Assembly: GCA_025517525.1 (NCBI GenBank)
Contig: JAOPJZ010000012.1
Span: 1-64,000, forward strand
Direction: 5' to 3'
Source: Natronosalvus hydrolyticus
GTDB taxonomy: Archaea > Halobacteriota > Halobacteria > Halobacteriales > Natrialbaceae
DNA length: 64,000 nucleotides
The notes beneath the pieces were generated by a model, which was not told the origin of the DNA, made no database searches, and saw nothing but the letters and a program-made list of their open reading frames with translations. Every line of letters begins with the position of its first letter. Positions within the stretch are counted from its first letter, which is position 1. Both the position numbers and the translations under genes were made by a program. Below are positions 24,855-33,683 of the stretch, one piece after another.

Positions 24855-27620
24855 ATGGTCAGTGTCGACGACCGATGCAAGGTATCCCGTGAAGAGAGGA
24901 GCCTCGTCTACGCCGACACTGAGACGAACCGCGTCGTTGAGACAGGGGAACGGCTGGAAGCCGAACTCGATGTCGCTGTCGAAGCGGCGACCGATGCGAA
25001 TACGGTGCTATCTATTCTCGAGGAACGCGAAATCGAGTGCCTGATAACGACCGAGCAACCCGCCGGGAGTGGTGGCCTCTCCCTCGTTCGAACCGTCCGC
25101 CGTCGCTTCCCACAGTTACCGATCATTTTTGCCCCACTCGAGGGAAGCGAAACACTGGCGAGTGACGCAATCGAGGCGGGGGTTAGTGCCTACGTTCCGT
25201 CAACCGACACACCCGAAGGCACGGAATCGGAAAGCCGACTCGAGACCCTCTCTGCAAAGGTTTCGACGGTTCTCGATCAGTACGAAGAAGACCGGTTTCG
25301 AGACGTCGATGCGATGCACGACGTCGCCATCGAATTCGAAACCTGCAACACCGAAGAGGGAGCGTATCAACTGGCAGTCGACGCCATGGTACACGTACTC
25401 GAGAGCGATGCCAGTGCCCTGTACATCGAACGGGACGGGTTGTTGTGGCCGTCTGCAGTCTCCGGCGACATTGCCGAGGAGTCCGAACCCTATGGGCTCG
25501 ACGAAGGCGTCGTCGGTCGTACGTATCAACACCACGAGTCGTCTATCGCCAATAACATCGAACACGACCACGGCGAGGAAGCGAAACCGGTAGACGACGC
25601 CATTCGGGCCGGCATCAGTGTCCCAGTTGGCACCATCGGCGTCTTACAGGCCGTCTCCTCTACACCGGGAGCGTTTAGTGAGCGCGATATGACGCTCGCC
25701 GAACTGCTCGCCGCCCACGTCTCCGCCGCCATCTCTCGGATTCGGTCCGAACGAGCGGTTCGCCGTGAGCGAGACCGTTTCGCCGCACTATTCGAGAACG
25801 TGCCCGACGGCGTGGTGTTTACGGGAGAGGTTGGCAATAATACCATCGTCGACGTCAACCCGGCGTTCGAATCCATGTTCGGCTTCGACCGCGAGGCCTT
25901 ACTCGGTAACTCACTCGATTCGATGATCGTTCCGGACGACGACGACCCCGTCGATATCTACGAAACTGCGGGCCTCGATTCGCTCATCACCCGGGAAGTA
26001 ACGAGGCTCACGGCAAACGGACCTCGAGAATTCCTCGGTCACGGGTTTGCGATCGAACTCGAGGGCACCGTCCACGAGTACGCCATTTACACCGATATTA
26101 CCGAACGAAAGCAGCGGGAACGTGAACTCGAGCAGTATCATACCCTCGTCGAAACGGTTGGTGACCCGATGTATATACTCGGTCCCGACGGGACCATCGA
26201 CGTCGTGAACGATGCTATGGTGGACGCACTCGGAGTCAGTCGGCGAGACGTGATCGGGCAGCACGTCTCACAGTTCTTACCGGAGGAGTCTGTCGAAGAA
26301 GCGATCAAAACCCTCTCCGAGATTCTGACCGACGATGATCAAAAATGGGGAACGTTCGAGCTCGAATTCATCACTGCTGACAGCGAACCCCGGGTCGTCG
26401 AGGCGAACGTCGCCCCGATCAGCGACGACGGGGACATGGTTGGCAGTGTTGGCGTATTGCGGGATATTGGCGACAGAAAACGACGCGAACGCCGTATCCG
26501 TGCCCTTCACGATGGAACGCGGCAATTGATGGCTGCGGCGGACGCCGAAGAAGTGGCCCACGTCGGCTGTTCGATCGCGACCGAGGTCCTCGATTACAAA
26601 ATAAACGCCGTTCACTGGTACGACGAAGAACGCGACGCGCTCGTTCCGGTTGCCGTCTCCGAACACGTAAGCGACGTCCTCGGTGAGCCACCGGCCATCC
26701 ATCGAAACAAGGGGCTAGCCTGGGACGCCTTCGAAGCAGGTGAAGCGATGGCTCACGGTGACGTTCGGTTCCGCGATGGCGTGCGCAACCCAGAGACACC
26801 GATCAAGAGCGAGGCACACTTGCCACTCGGGGAGTATGGTGTCCTCGTCGTGGCGTCCACCGAACGCAACGACTTCGACCGTGAATCACTGGCCCTCGCA
26901 AATATTCTCGCCGCAAACATCGAAGCCGCAATCGAGCGCGCCGAACGCGAAGGCGAACTCGAGGCTCGCCGGGCGGAACTCGAGCGACAGAACGACCGTC
27001 TCGAATCGTTCGCCGGAACGGTCTCACACGATCTCAGGAATCCGCTAACGCTCGCAACAGGACACCTCGAGCTAGCCCTCGAGGAGGCCGGCGACCCCAT
27101 CGAAGGCCACCTCGAGGAAGTCGACTGGGCGCTCGGTCGGATGAACGACCTGATCGACGACGTGCTCGCGCTGGCCAGAAGCGGAAAGGAGTTGTCCGAG
27201 ACCGAAGCGGTCGATCTGGAATCGGTGGCAACCGAAGCCGCGCGGACGGTCGATCCGGACCTTGCCGTGTCGATCGATGACTCGCTATCGACGATACAGG
27301 CCGATAGAAACCGGCTGCTCGTCCTGTTCGAAAACCTGTTTCGAAACAGCATCGAACACGGGGGCGAGGCGGTCACGGTTACTGTCGGTTCCACCTCCGA
27401 TGGATTTTACGTCGCTGACGATGGACCCGGTATTCCCGAAAACGAGCGCGAAAAGGTCCTCGAGTCCGGCTATACGACCCATCCGGAAGGGACTGGCTTT
27501 GGCCTCGCCATCGTTTCTGAAGCCGTCGATGCACACGACTGGTCGATTTCTGTTACGAACAGCGACGCCGGCGGTGCCCGATTCGATATCGACGTCGAAG
27601 GGCGCCACTCGGGTCGGTGA
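24855..27620 (+). CDS. multi-domain histidine kinase: pseudo-receiver, GAF, PAS-PAS, GAF, HisKA, HATPase
   Basis: A soluble 921-residue sensor kinase with no membrane segments. Residues about 25-135 are receiver-like (ECLITTEQPAGSGGLSLVR, then PQLPIIFAP) but Thr replaces the usual phosphoacceptor Asp. GAF follows at about 160-300, PAS at 305-415 and 425-540, a second GAF at 545-700, HisKA with SHDLRNPLTLATGHLE near 722-738, and HATPase with FRNSIEHGG and VADDGPGIPENE, GTGFGLAIV at 800-905. It is an orphan kinase with no adjacent response regulator. AT-rich CTTATATCA lies 30-38 bases upstream. Confidence 0.93.
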   Translation: MVSVDDRCKVSREERSLVYADTETNRVVETGERLEAELDVAVEAATDANTVLSILEEREIECLITTEQPAGSGGLSLVRTVRRRFPQLPIIFAPLEGSETLASDAIEAGVSAYVPSTDTPEGTESESRLETLSAKVSTVLDQYEEDRFRDVDAMHDVAIEFETCNTEEGAYQLAVDAMVHVLESDASALYIERDGLLWPSAVSGDIAEESEPYGLDEGVVGRTYQHHESSIANNIEHDHGEEAKPVDDAIRAGISVPVGTIGVLQAVSSTPGAFSERDMTLAELLAAHVSAAISRIRSERAVRRERDRFAALFENVPDGVVFTGEVGNNTIVDVNPAFESMFGFDREALLGNSLDSMIVPDDDDPVDIYETAGLDSLITREVTRLTANGPREFLGHGFAIELEGTVHEYAIYTDITERKQRERELEQYHTLVETVGDPMYILGPDGTIDVVNDAMVDALGVSRRDVIGQHVSQFLPEESVEEAIKTLSEILTDDDQKWGTFELEFITADSEPRVVEANVAPISDDGDMVGSVGVLRDIGDRKRRERRIRALHDGTRQLMAAADAEEVAHVGCSIATEVLDYKINAVHWYDEERDALVPVAVSEHVSDVLGEPPAIHRNKGLAWDAFEAGEAMAHGDVRFRDGVRNPETPIKSEAHLPLGEYGVLVVASTERNDFDRESLALANILAANIEAAIERAEREGELEARRAELERQNDRLESFAGTVSHDLRNPLTLATGHLELALEEAGDPIEGHLEEVDWALGRMNDLIDDVLALARSGKELSETEAVDLESVATEAARTVDPDLAVSIDDSLSTIQADRNRLLVLFENLFRNSIEHGGEAVTVTVGSTSDGFYVADDGPGIPENEREKVLESGYTTHPEGTGFGLAIVSEAVDAHDWSISVTNSDAGGARFDIDVEGRHSGR

Positions 27621-27775
27621 GCCGGTGACGACTAATCTCCTCGGTTGTGCTGCAGATCGATACTGATCGCTTCACGACTCGAGGATACCGGCTCGAGAGA
27701 CGGGTGCGCAGAGCACGGCTGCTGAAGAAGAGTATCGACGCTTGACGGGGTACTAAGGTATCGAACTCCCCGATA

Positions 27776-28309
27776 CTAGACCGGTGTATCGAACTCGTCT
27801 GAGAAATCGCGCATGTCGCGGTACTGGTCGACGAAGGCCTCGACATCGAACTCGCGCATCTGTTGTTCGAACTCCGAGGTCGTGGTGTCGTCTTCGGCGT
27901 GGCTCACCGCATGTTCCATCAACTCGACGAGCAACTCCACGATGATGACGTGTACTCGTCGGGCTCGAAAGTCGGTGACCCACAACAGGGTGTAGCCGAC
28001 CGATCCGTCTTCGGCAGCGTCGTGGACGACGACGTCGTCGGGAAACTCTTCCATGACGATGCCCATGATGTGTGGCGTGCCAAACTCGTCGAAATCGTCG
28101 GCCGTCTCGACGGTGTCTCGCAAAATCGAAACGAGAGACTCCGGAACGAATCGGGACGGCGGATGGACGTCCGTCACCACGGCGTGTCGTTCGCCGCAGG
28201 TGCAACTGTACTCGCGCATCCCCAGGTCGATATCGTGCGGGTCGAGCGTCTCTCCACAGGGCAACTCGAGACGGGTGGTATCGCCACCTGGGACGCGGGG
28301 TTCGGCCAT
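27776..28309 (-). CDS. DUF5815-like haloarchaeal protein
   Basis: A 177-residue acidic soluble protein starting MAEPRVPGGDTTRLELPCGE. A small cysteine cluster (LPCGE, then YSCTCGERH) near residues 18-43 could bind a metal. The remainder is alpha-helical and acidic (VIIVELLVELMEHAVSHAEDD). I recognise it as a conserved haloarchaeal family without known function. The 72 further codons upstream of 28309 overlap the hairpin cluster and are not counted. Confidence 0.75.
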   Translation of the reverse strand: MAEPRVPGGDTTRLELPCGETLDPHDIDLGMREYSCTCGERHAVVTDVHPPSRFVPESLVSILRDTVETADDFDEFGTPHIMGIVMEEFPDDVVVHDAAEDGSVGYTLLWVTDFRARRVHVIIVELLVELMEHAVSHAEDDTTTSEFEQQMREFDVEAFVDQYRDMRDFSDEFDTPV

Positions 28310-28438
28310 TAGGGTGATTTTGGCCGCGTTCCTCATAAGCCCGACGACTGCACGACAACGGAGTGGACAACACAACCGATCTACAGGGGAACAAGGCGAG
28401 TGCCTCAGGACCGTTCGGAGGATCTTCCGTGACTGAGC

Positions 28439-28504
28439 GAAGCAAAGCTTCACGATGTCCGCGAAACCGATGGTTTCGCTTGAAACGAGACGCGGAGCGT
28501 CTCG
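28439..28504. repeat. cluster of three perfect triloop hairpins
   Basis: GAAGC-aaa-GCTTC (28439-28451), GCGAAACC-gat-GGTTTCGC (28461-28479) and CGAGACGC-gga-GCGTCTCG (28486-28504) follow one another in 66 bases between two minus-strand genes. They could form a processing or termination structure after the gene that ends at 28527. Confidence 0.7.
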
Positions 28505-28526
28505 AGCCACTTGAGCCCGAGGCAAT

Positions 28527-29582
28527 TCACGGGAGCAACTCGTCGTCGATACCGTCCCACTTCTCCGCCTGCGTCGCTCGGTATCGACGAACCTGATCGA
28601 AGCCGCTCGAGAGCATTGCCAACGCGTAGCCCCACGCGAGAGCGCCGAAGGCGACGTTGATCAGTTCACCCACAACAGGATAGGCCTCGAGAGCGAGGAC
28701 GAACATCGCGCCCACGGAGCTGATGGTGACGAAACTCAGGACGATGGCCCCGACCAGTGCGAACGTCCGGAGCCAGGATTCACGCGTCGTCTCGAAGCTC
28801 CGTTTCATCGCCTCGATGATACCGACACGTTCGGTTGCCAGATACGGATGCGTGAACGCGAGTGCGGTCGCCAAAAAGAGCCCAGGGAGGATGAAAAGTG
28901 CGAGCCCAACGCTGACTAGGATCGTACCGATGATCGCAGCACCGACGCCTATCAGCGTGGTTCGACCGATCGACTCGTTCCAAGTCAGGGTACCGTCCCC
29001 CTCTACCGATCGCGAGGTCGGCCCCTTCGAAGCTCGCTCCTCGAATGGGTTGGCAGCTATAGATCGGTTCTCCGCGTCGTCTGTAGCTGGCGAATCCCAG
29101 TCAGAAAGGACCTCGCTGGATGTCGACGAGGGTGCACTCGAGTCGCCTGACTGGTGTGTTTTATCAATTGAATGCGGCGCATTACTCGAGGTGTGTTCCT
29201 CACCTTCGCGACCATCGTTGGGTCCTTGTTTCCGACCATCCGTACTTCCATCTTCACGGCCGTCCATGGAGGGTGACTCTGCCAGCATACGGAAGAACAC
29301 CATCGACACGGTGACGCCGCCGACGAGCATCGAGAGCCAGAGAATCATCGACACGCCAAGTGGAATGTCGAGAGCCAGCGGTAACACCTCCGGAGCGACT
29401 TCCTCACCCAGGGGAAGTTCGGTTTCCTCGAGTAGCTCTCGCTGGGCTGCAAGTTGACTCTGGAGTCCAACGAGCATGAACAATTGCACTGCAAACAGCA
29501 CGCCGAGGCCGACCAGGGCCTCGCGGGTGCTGAGTCGCGAAAAGCCGTCGTCAATCGCTTCGAGTACCGATAGCGGTGCCAT
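28527..29582 (-). CDS. DUF7847-like membrane protein with a disordered insert
   Basis: A 351-residue membrane protein starting at 29582 (MAPLSVLEAIDDGF). Two N-terminal hydrophobic segments are followed by a roughly 110-residue polar, Ser/Asp/Glu-rich insert (MDGREDGSTDGRKQGPNDGR...), then three or four segments (TTLIGVGAAIIGTILVSVGL, TFALVGAIVLSFVTISSVG). The C-terminal half resembles glycerophosphodiester-phosphodiesterase-type membrane families. The insert is unusual in a membrane protein this size and may be cytoplasmic linker. It begins 2 bases after the stop of the next gene upstream, so the two form an operon. Confidence 0.72.
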   Translation of the reverse strand: MAPLSVLEAIDDGFSRLSTREALVGLGVLFAVQLFMLVGLQSQLAAQRELLEETELPLGEEVAPEVLPLALDIPLGVSMILWLSMLVGGVTVSMVFFRMLAESPSMDGREDGSTDGRKQGPNDGREGEEHTSSNAPHSIDKTHQSGDSSAPSSTSSEVLSDWDSPATDDAENRSIAANPFEERASKGPTSRSVEGDGTLTWNESIGRTTLIGVGAAIIGTILVSVGLALFILPGLFLATALAFTHPYLATERVGIIEAMKRSFETTRESWLRTFALVGAIVLSFVTISSVGAMFVLALEAYPVVGELINVAFGALAWGYALAMLSSGFDQVRRYRATQAEKWDGIDDELLP

Positions 29583-29584
29583 CG

Positions 29585-29995
29585 CTATGGCCAGTCGTCT
29601 CGGACGTCTTCGTCTGCTGTCCCCCCTGGTCTCGACTCCTCCGCGAGAGTCCACTCGGCGGCTTCGGCCGCATCTTCGACGTGCAAGAACTCCCAGTCGA
29701 CTTCATCCGCCAGCGCTTCGTCGTCTTCGTCGACGCCCACGAATACGTGGCGCTCGGTGTCGAACTGGCCTTTGACGCTCACGAGGCTTTCAGCTTTGCC
29801 CCGCGGTCCCGAGAAGAAATCCTGTCGAACGCGGTTCTTACGCGTAAAGTTCGTGACAACGTACGTCGGTTCCTCGGAAACGACGCCGACGTATTTGCTC
29901 CAGCCACGCGCATCGTCGAACACTGCCTCGGGGGAAGCGAGTGCTTGCAGGGCCTCTAGTTCGAACGCGAGTGTCATATCGCTGCCGCCGTTCAT
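29585..29995 (-). CDS. DUF7124-like haloarchaeal protein
   Basis: A 136-residue soluble protein starting MNGGSDMTLAFELEALQ. ARGWSKYVGVVSEEPTYVVT and TRKNRVRQDFFSGPRGKAES are the conserved blocks; the tail is acidic. This is a widely conserved haloarchaeal family without assigned function. An internal ATG at 29977 (MTLAFEL) is an alternative start. The downstream membrane gene follows after 2 bases, implying shared expression and possibly a shared task. Confidence 0.8.
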   Translation of the reverse strand: MNGGSDMTLAFELEALQALASPEAVFDDARGWSKYVGVVSEEPTYVVTNFTRKNRVRQDFFSGPRGKAESLVSVKGQFDTERHVFVGVDEDDEALADEVDWEFLHVEDAAEAAEWTLAEESRPGGTADEDVRDDWP

Positions 29996-30102
29996 ACCCA
30001 AGCGGTGTCGCTCACCCGGCAAAACCGCTTCGATACACCACTCTCACAGGTAACAGCTCAGAATAGGCACGGATCTTCGGTCCACGATTTCGCGAAGAGC
30101 TG

Positions 30103-30182
30103 ATACGGATCGTTGTCACTGAGTACCGACCAGCGACGGATCGAACGGGTCGCTGACCGGTAAGACACGATAACAATCCGAT
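30103..30182. repeat. TGATACGG repeat, diverged intergenic copy
   Basis: It opens TGATACGGATCGTTGTCAC and closes with a sequence whose reverse complement is similar (ATCGGATTGTTATCGTG). An inner dyad CAGCGAC/GTCGCTG lies at the centre. Here the repeat is free of any stop codon, between the DUF7124-like gene and a small ORF. Confidence 0.5.
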
Positions 30183-30269
30183 GAAAGTGGCTCGTGGACG
30201 ACTGGTCGGCCAACTCTGTACGTGAAAACCAAGAGGATCTGTCGGGTTCGATCAGGGCGAGACGACGAG

Positions 30270-30503
30270 CTAGCTCCGAGAGACGGTGTAGTAATCGGTG
30301 AACACGATAGTTTCACCCTCGATGAGGTCGTGCTCATTCGAGGCAACCCTCGTTTCTCCCTCGAGGAGGGTCAGTACGGTCGTCAGCGTCTCTTCCGGGA
30401 GCTGGTCGACGTGACGAACTCGCGGTGCGGGCGTGCTCGCGTTCGTCTGGCGGAGACGAATGGATCCCTGATCGTGATTCGTGTCACTCGTGGCCATGTT
30501 CAT
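30270..30503 (-). CDS. small haloarchaeal protein of unknown function
   Basis: A 77-residue protein, MNMATSDTNHDQGSIRLRQT at the N-terminus and ending in TIVFTDYYTVSRS. It is acidic with an LPEETLTTVLTLLEGETRV core that could form a helix-strand unit. I do not recognise a domain with certainty. ATG codons at 30503 and 30497 are both possible starts. Composition fits a real haloarchaeal gene, and no convincing opposite-strand alternative exists. Confidence 0.6.
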   Translation of the reverse strand: MNMATSDTNHDQGSIRLRQTNASTPAPRVRHVDQLPEETLTTVLTLLEGETRVASNEHDLIEGETIVFTDYYTVSRS

Positions 30504-30575
30504 TGTTAGCAATGGTCTTGCCGGTGCATAAATGTTCGCCTACCGGTCGATGACACGAACGAAGAGAAAAACGCG

Positions 30576-31814
30576 TTATTGCTCCTGGGTCGGGGCGAGG
30601 TTGTCGAGGTCGACCTGTTTCTCGAGGAGGACATCCGCCTGATCCGCGACGACACGTTGCTCGCGCATCAGTTGCTTGAGTTTACTCTGGGCAGACAGGT
30701 CGCCGATGAGGACGCCGCCGACCACTTTGCCGTCTATGAACGCGATACGTCGCCACTCGGTGTCGGAGTACCGCCGTTCTGCGTAGTCGTCACCGATCGT
30801 CGGGTGACCAAACGAGAGGAAGGGGAAGTCAAAGTGTGTGATCGAGTACGAGGAAACCCATTCGAAGACTTCCGCTTCGTCGTCGGCAGCCATGTTGATC
30901 CCGGCGACTCGGCCCTGTTCTTTGGCCGAGCCCCACGATCCGTTCTGGGCCTGGTCACCCACCAAGACATCGTAAAACCGGGTGAGGTCGCCGGCTGCGT
31001 ACACGTCCTCGACGTTCGTTTGCATGAACTCGTCGACGACGATGCCGTTGTCCTGTTCGATGTCGGTATCCCGAAGGAACTCGGTGTTGAACGTCAGGCC
31101 GATAGCGACGCCGGCGAAGTCACACGGATAGCGGTCGCCATTGGCGTCGATAGCCGCCTCGACGTGGCCCTCAGCGTCGACTTCGAACTCGCTCACGCCA
31201 CTGTCGAAAACCGGTTCGACACCGACGCCACGCATCCCTTCGTGCATGATTTCGGCACCGTCAGCAGACAGCGCATATCGCCACCAGCGGTCCCCGCGCA
31301 TGAGGAACTTCCCATCGACATCCTGGGAGCCACAGACGGCGGCGAAATCGATACCGAGCAGTCCGGCACCGACGATAACAGCGTCGTCGGCCGCTTCCGC
31401 GCTCTCGCGGATTTTGCGGGCATCCTGGAACGTCCAGAAGTGGTGAATGCCCTCGGCGTCACTGTTCTCGACGGGCAACTGCGTCGGCGTCCCACCCGTC
31501 GCGATCAGGAGTTTGTCGTAGGGGATGTCGTCTTTTTCGTGGGTCCGAACGACGTGTTCGTCCGTATCAACGGTCACGACGTGAGTATTCAGCGAGAGCT
31601 CGATATCGCGCTCTTCGTACCACTCCTCGTCGTGGATCGAAATCGGCGCCTCCGGCAGTTTGCCTTTCGCGTGTTCTTTGATCAGAATGCGATTGTACAG
31701 TGGCTCACCCTCATCGGTAATGACGGTTATCGAAGAATCCGGGTCCTCCTCCCGGATTGTCTCTGCAGCCGAGCTGCCAGAGATACCGTCGCCGATGATG
31801 ACGTACTCGGTCAT
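30576..31814 (-). CDS. FAD-dependent NAD(P)H oxidoreductase (nitrite reductase/rubredoxin reductase type)
   Basis: A 412-residue flavoprotein. YVIIGDGISGSSAAETIREED at residues 4-24 binds FAD, LLIATGGTPTQLPVE is the second FAD contact, VIVGAGLLGIDFAAV the NAD(P) fold, and DVYAAGDLTRFYD the C-terminal flavin motif. It lacks a CxxC redox pair, so it is not a disulfide reductase. Such proteins pass electrons from NAD(P)H to small carriers or act as the FAD part of nitrite reductase; no partner gene adjoins. The tail after residue 390 is a short charged helix. Confidence 0.88.
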   Translation of the reverse strand: MTEYVIIGDGISGSSAAETIREEDPDSSITVITDEGEPLYNRILIKEHAKGKLPEAPISIHDEEWYEERDIELSLNTHVVTVDTDEHVVRTHEKDDIPYDKLLIATGGTPTQLPVENSDAEGIHHFWTFQDARKIRESAEAADDAVIVGAGLLGIDFAAVCGSQDVDGKFLMRGDRWWRYALSADGAEIMHEGMRGVGVEPVFDSGVSEFEVDAEGHVEAAIDANGDRYPCDFAGVAIGLTFNTEFLRDTDIEQDNGIVVDEFMQTNVEDVYAAGDLTRFYDVLVGDQAQNGSWGSAKEQGRVAGINMAADDEAEVFEWVSSYSITHFDFPFLSFGHPTIGDDYAERRYSDTEWRRIAFIDGKVVGGVLIGDLSAQSKLKQLMREQRVVADQADVLLEKQVDLDNLAPTQEQ

Positions 31815-32138
31815 ACCCGGAATCTTTGCAATGGGGGTTAAAGTGGGTTGCTATCTGATTCATCGTCTCGACCGCCGAGTTCGTGTACATATTGCCACTT
31901 TATACCAGACGGCGCGCTCGAGCGAGCGGTCCATGCGCTGCCGAGTTGTCCTCGATCGAAACCGCTCGAACCGCAGCGAAACTCTATTCATAGCAAATTA
32001 TTAGACACATGATATTATAATTCGTAGTGGATACTCTCAAAGGTACACCTTGTTCAGCCCGGCTCTTCGGTCGAAGCGTGATGTTTCGTGGCTTTCCCAC
32101 TCCACATCGCTCAATAGTGTTCGGTACATAGCGGGCGT
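31815..32138. other. gene-free stretch with an AT-rich centre
   Basis: No supported gene. An AT-rich block (AGCAAATTATTAGACACATGATATTATAATTCG, seen in two pieces near 31992-32023) is about 115-145 bases before the next start, too far for a leaderless promoter. The rest carries no repeat I can see. Confidence 0.5.
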
Positions 32139-32735
32139 ATGAAGCTCCGTCAAAACGCACGCCATTTCGCCTCGAGAAAAGCCCTCGAGACGCCAGTCAT
32201 CCGATCAGTTGCCGTGTCCGGACTCGTCCGTCTCCATACGTCCGTGTTCTCCAAAAAGGCCGACCCGGCGCACGCCGAGGAACGAAAGGACCACCTCGAC
32301 GGATTGTTCGAAGCGACGATGGAGACCTACCTCGAGGCCCTTCGGGCCGGCTACACCGAAGCCGAGGCCCGCGAGATCACCCATATTCAGGCGAACTTCG
32401 ACTTTTACAATCACGGCTGGACCGAGATGATGGAGTTCCCTGCCGACGAACTCGAGGCGCACTACGAACGCTATCAGGACTTTTTCGACACCTGGGGAAT
32501 CACCATCGCCGAACCGCTCGGTGAGTTCAAACCGGATGGCGGTCTCCCGTTCGCACCCTCGACGCCGGAAAAGCTCGAGAATCCAGAACATCCACACGCA
32601 GAAGGGGGCTTTGCCGATGACGCGTACGTCGAAGGCCCAGACGGCGAACTGATCGTCGGCGGTCAGGACGAACCCGAAGAGGTCGACGTCTCGAAAGCCG
32701 TTGGTGTCAGCGACCGCGATCTCGAGGAGGAGTGA
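32139..32735 (+). CDS. DUF6149-like haloarchaeal protein
   Basis: A 198-residue soluble acidic protein. KLRQNARHFASRKALETPVI opens it, and the middle is helical (DHLDGLFEATMETYLEALRAG, THIQANFDFYNHGWTEMMEFP). The conserved YNHGWTEMMEFP block is typical of this haloarchaeal family of unknown function. The C-terminus is acidic and probably disordered. Its stop TGA is the first triplet of the full-length palindromic repeat. Confidence 0.82.
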   Translation: MKLRQNARHFASRKALETPVIRSVAVSGLVRLHTSVFSKKADPAHAEERKDHLDGLFEATMETYLEALRAGYTEAEAREITHIQANFDFYNHGWTEMMEFPADELEAHYERYQDFFDTWGITIAEPLGEFKPDGGLPFAPSTPEKLENPEHPHAEGGFADDAYVEGPDGELIVGGQDEPEEVDVSKAVGVSDRDLEEE

Positions 32736-32817
32736 TACGGTTTACTGTCGTCTCTTCCCGGTGATTGCCGATCCGGTAGGGGCAATCACCGGTAAACAGT
32801 TACCGTAGACCGTATCA
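32733..32817. repeat. TGATACGG palindromic repeat, full-length copy
   Basis: 85 bp bounded by TGATACGG (32733-32740) and CCGTATCA (32810-32817). A perfect 12-bp inner stem CCGGTGATTGCC/GGCAATCACCGG (32758-32769 and 32781-32792) encloses an 11-base loop. Subterminal TTTACTGT and ACAGTTACC are imperfect partners. The first three bases form the stop codon of the upstream gene. Confidence 0.85.
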
Positions 32818-32934
32818 GTTGAAACATACAGTCAAAGAAGTCGGTGAGTAGGGTTTCCGAACCGGAAACGGGTACTGTACCTGGCATTATGTGGGTCATG
32901 GAAATGTTTTCTCAGCGAGCACCGAAAGGGGTGT

Positions 32935-33298
32935 ATGAAACTGACCGGAATCGACCATTTTGTCCGCACGGTCGAGGACGTCGGGGAAACGTGTACGTTC
33001 TGTGAGGAGCTGGGTGCCGAGGTAGAGACATTCAGGGAGGGTTACAAAGCGGTCCACTTCGGCGAACAGAAGATCACCATTCACCCGGTGGACACCGATA
33101 TTGATCTCGTGGCCGGCGTTCCGACCGTCGGCGGTGGTGATCTCTGTCTCATCGCCGAGACGACGATAGAGGAAGTTGAAAGGCGATTGACCGAACGCGA
33201 TATCTCGAGGGACCGGTCCCGACGGACAGATTACCTCGGCCTACATCAGGGATCCTGACGACAACCTCGTCTAGTTCGGGACGTATAACGATAGTTGA
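32935..33298 (+). pseudogene. VOC (glyoxalase)-family protein, frameshift and nonsense
   Basis: The first 90 residues read as a complete vicinal-oxygen-chelate half: MKLTGIDHFVRTVEDVGETC, GYKAVHFGEQKITIHP with the metal His. Near 33205-33225 the frame slips. In another frame the normal ending appears (TGPDGQITSAYIRDPDDNLV), then TAG where the family has GAG (Glu, a metal ligand), then FGTYNDS and TGA 33296-33298. Two independent lesions make a sequencing error unlikely. VOC enzymes include glyoxalases and dioxygenases; the original substrate cannot be told. Confidence 0.78.
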
Positions 33299-33683
33299 TA
33301 GGCTTCTCGATGAGGCTTCCAGTTCTCTCTCTCGCCCCACAATAATTTCCTAAAGGTTCGGAAAATGTCTCTTTAGTAGTACACTTTCAATTGCGGTCCG
33401 TGAACCGTCTCGGCGTCAAGTGGTTGGGAATTTCTGATTCTCATGATCGAGGTTACTTATCGTATCGTGTATATTTCAAAGCGTTGCTTCCCTCAGTTAC
33501 GGAAATTAGAGCGTGTCGAACAACTCCAAGGCAATCGGTCTGATCCGTTTGTAGTTCTTCTGTATCGGTGGGATACCTACTCTCAGAAATCTGTTTTGTT
33601 TTGCCCAGCGTACACGTTGAATCGTCAGCGAACACGCTCGATAGAGATTAAAGGTTAATTGGCCGTATGCCCACTATAGGAAC
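33299..33683. other. AT-rich gene-free stretch before the second wHTH gene
   Basis: Composition drops to AT-rich relative to the core genes. An open frame at 33443-33658 (MIEVTYRIVYISKR...) lacks haloarchaeal acidity and any recognisable motif, so I do not call it a gene. TTAAAGGTTAATT at 33647-33659 lies about 28-35 bases before the ATG at 33684 and is a plausible TATA region. Confidence 0.5.

Noticed and set aside
33443..33658. 71-codon open frame
   Set aside because: Basic, AT-rich and without motif or conserved context; haloarchaeal proteins are normally acidic.
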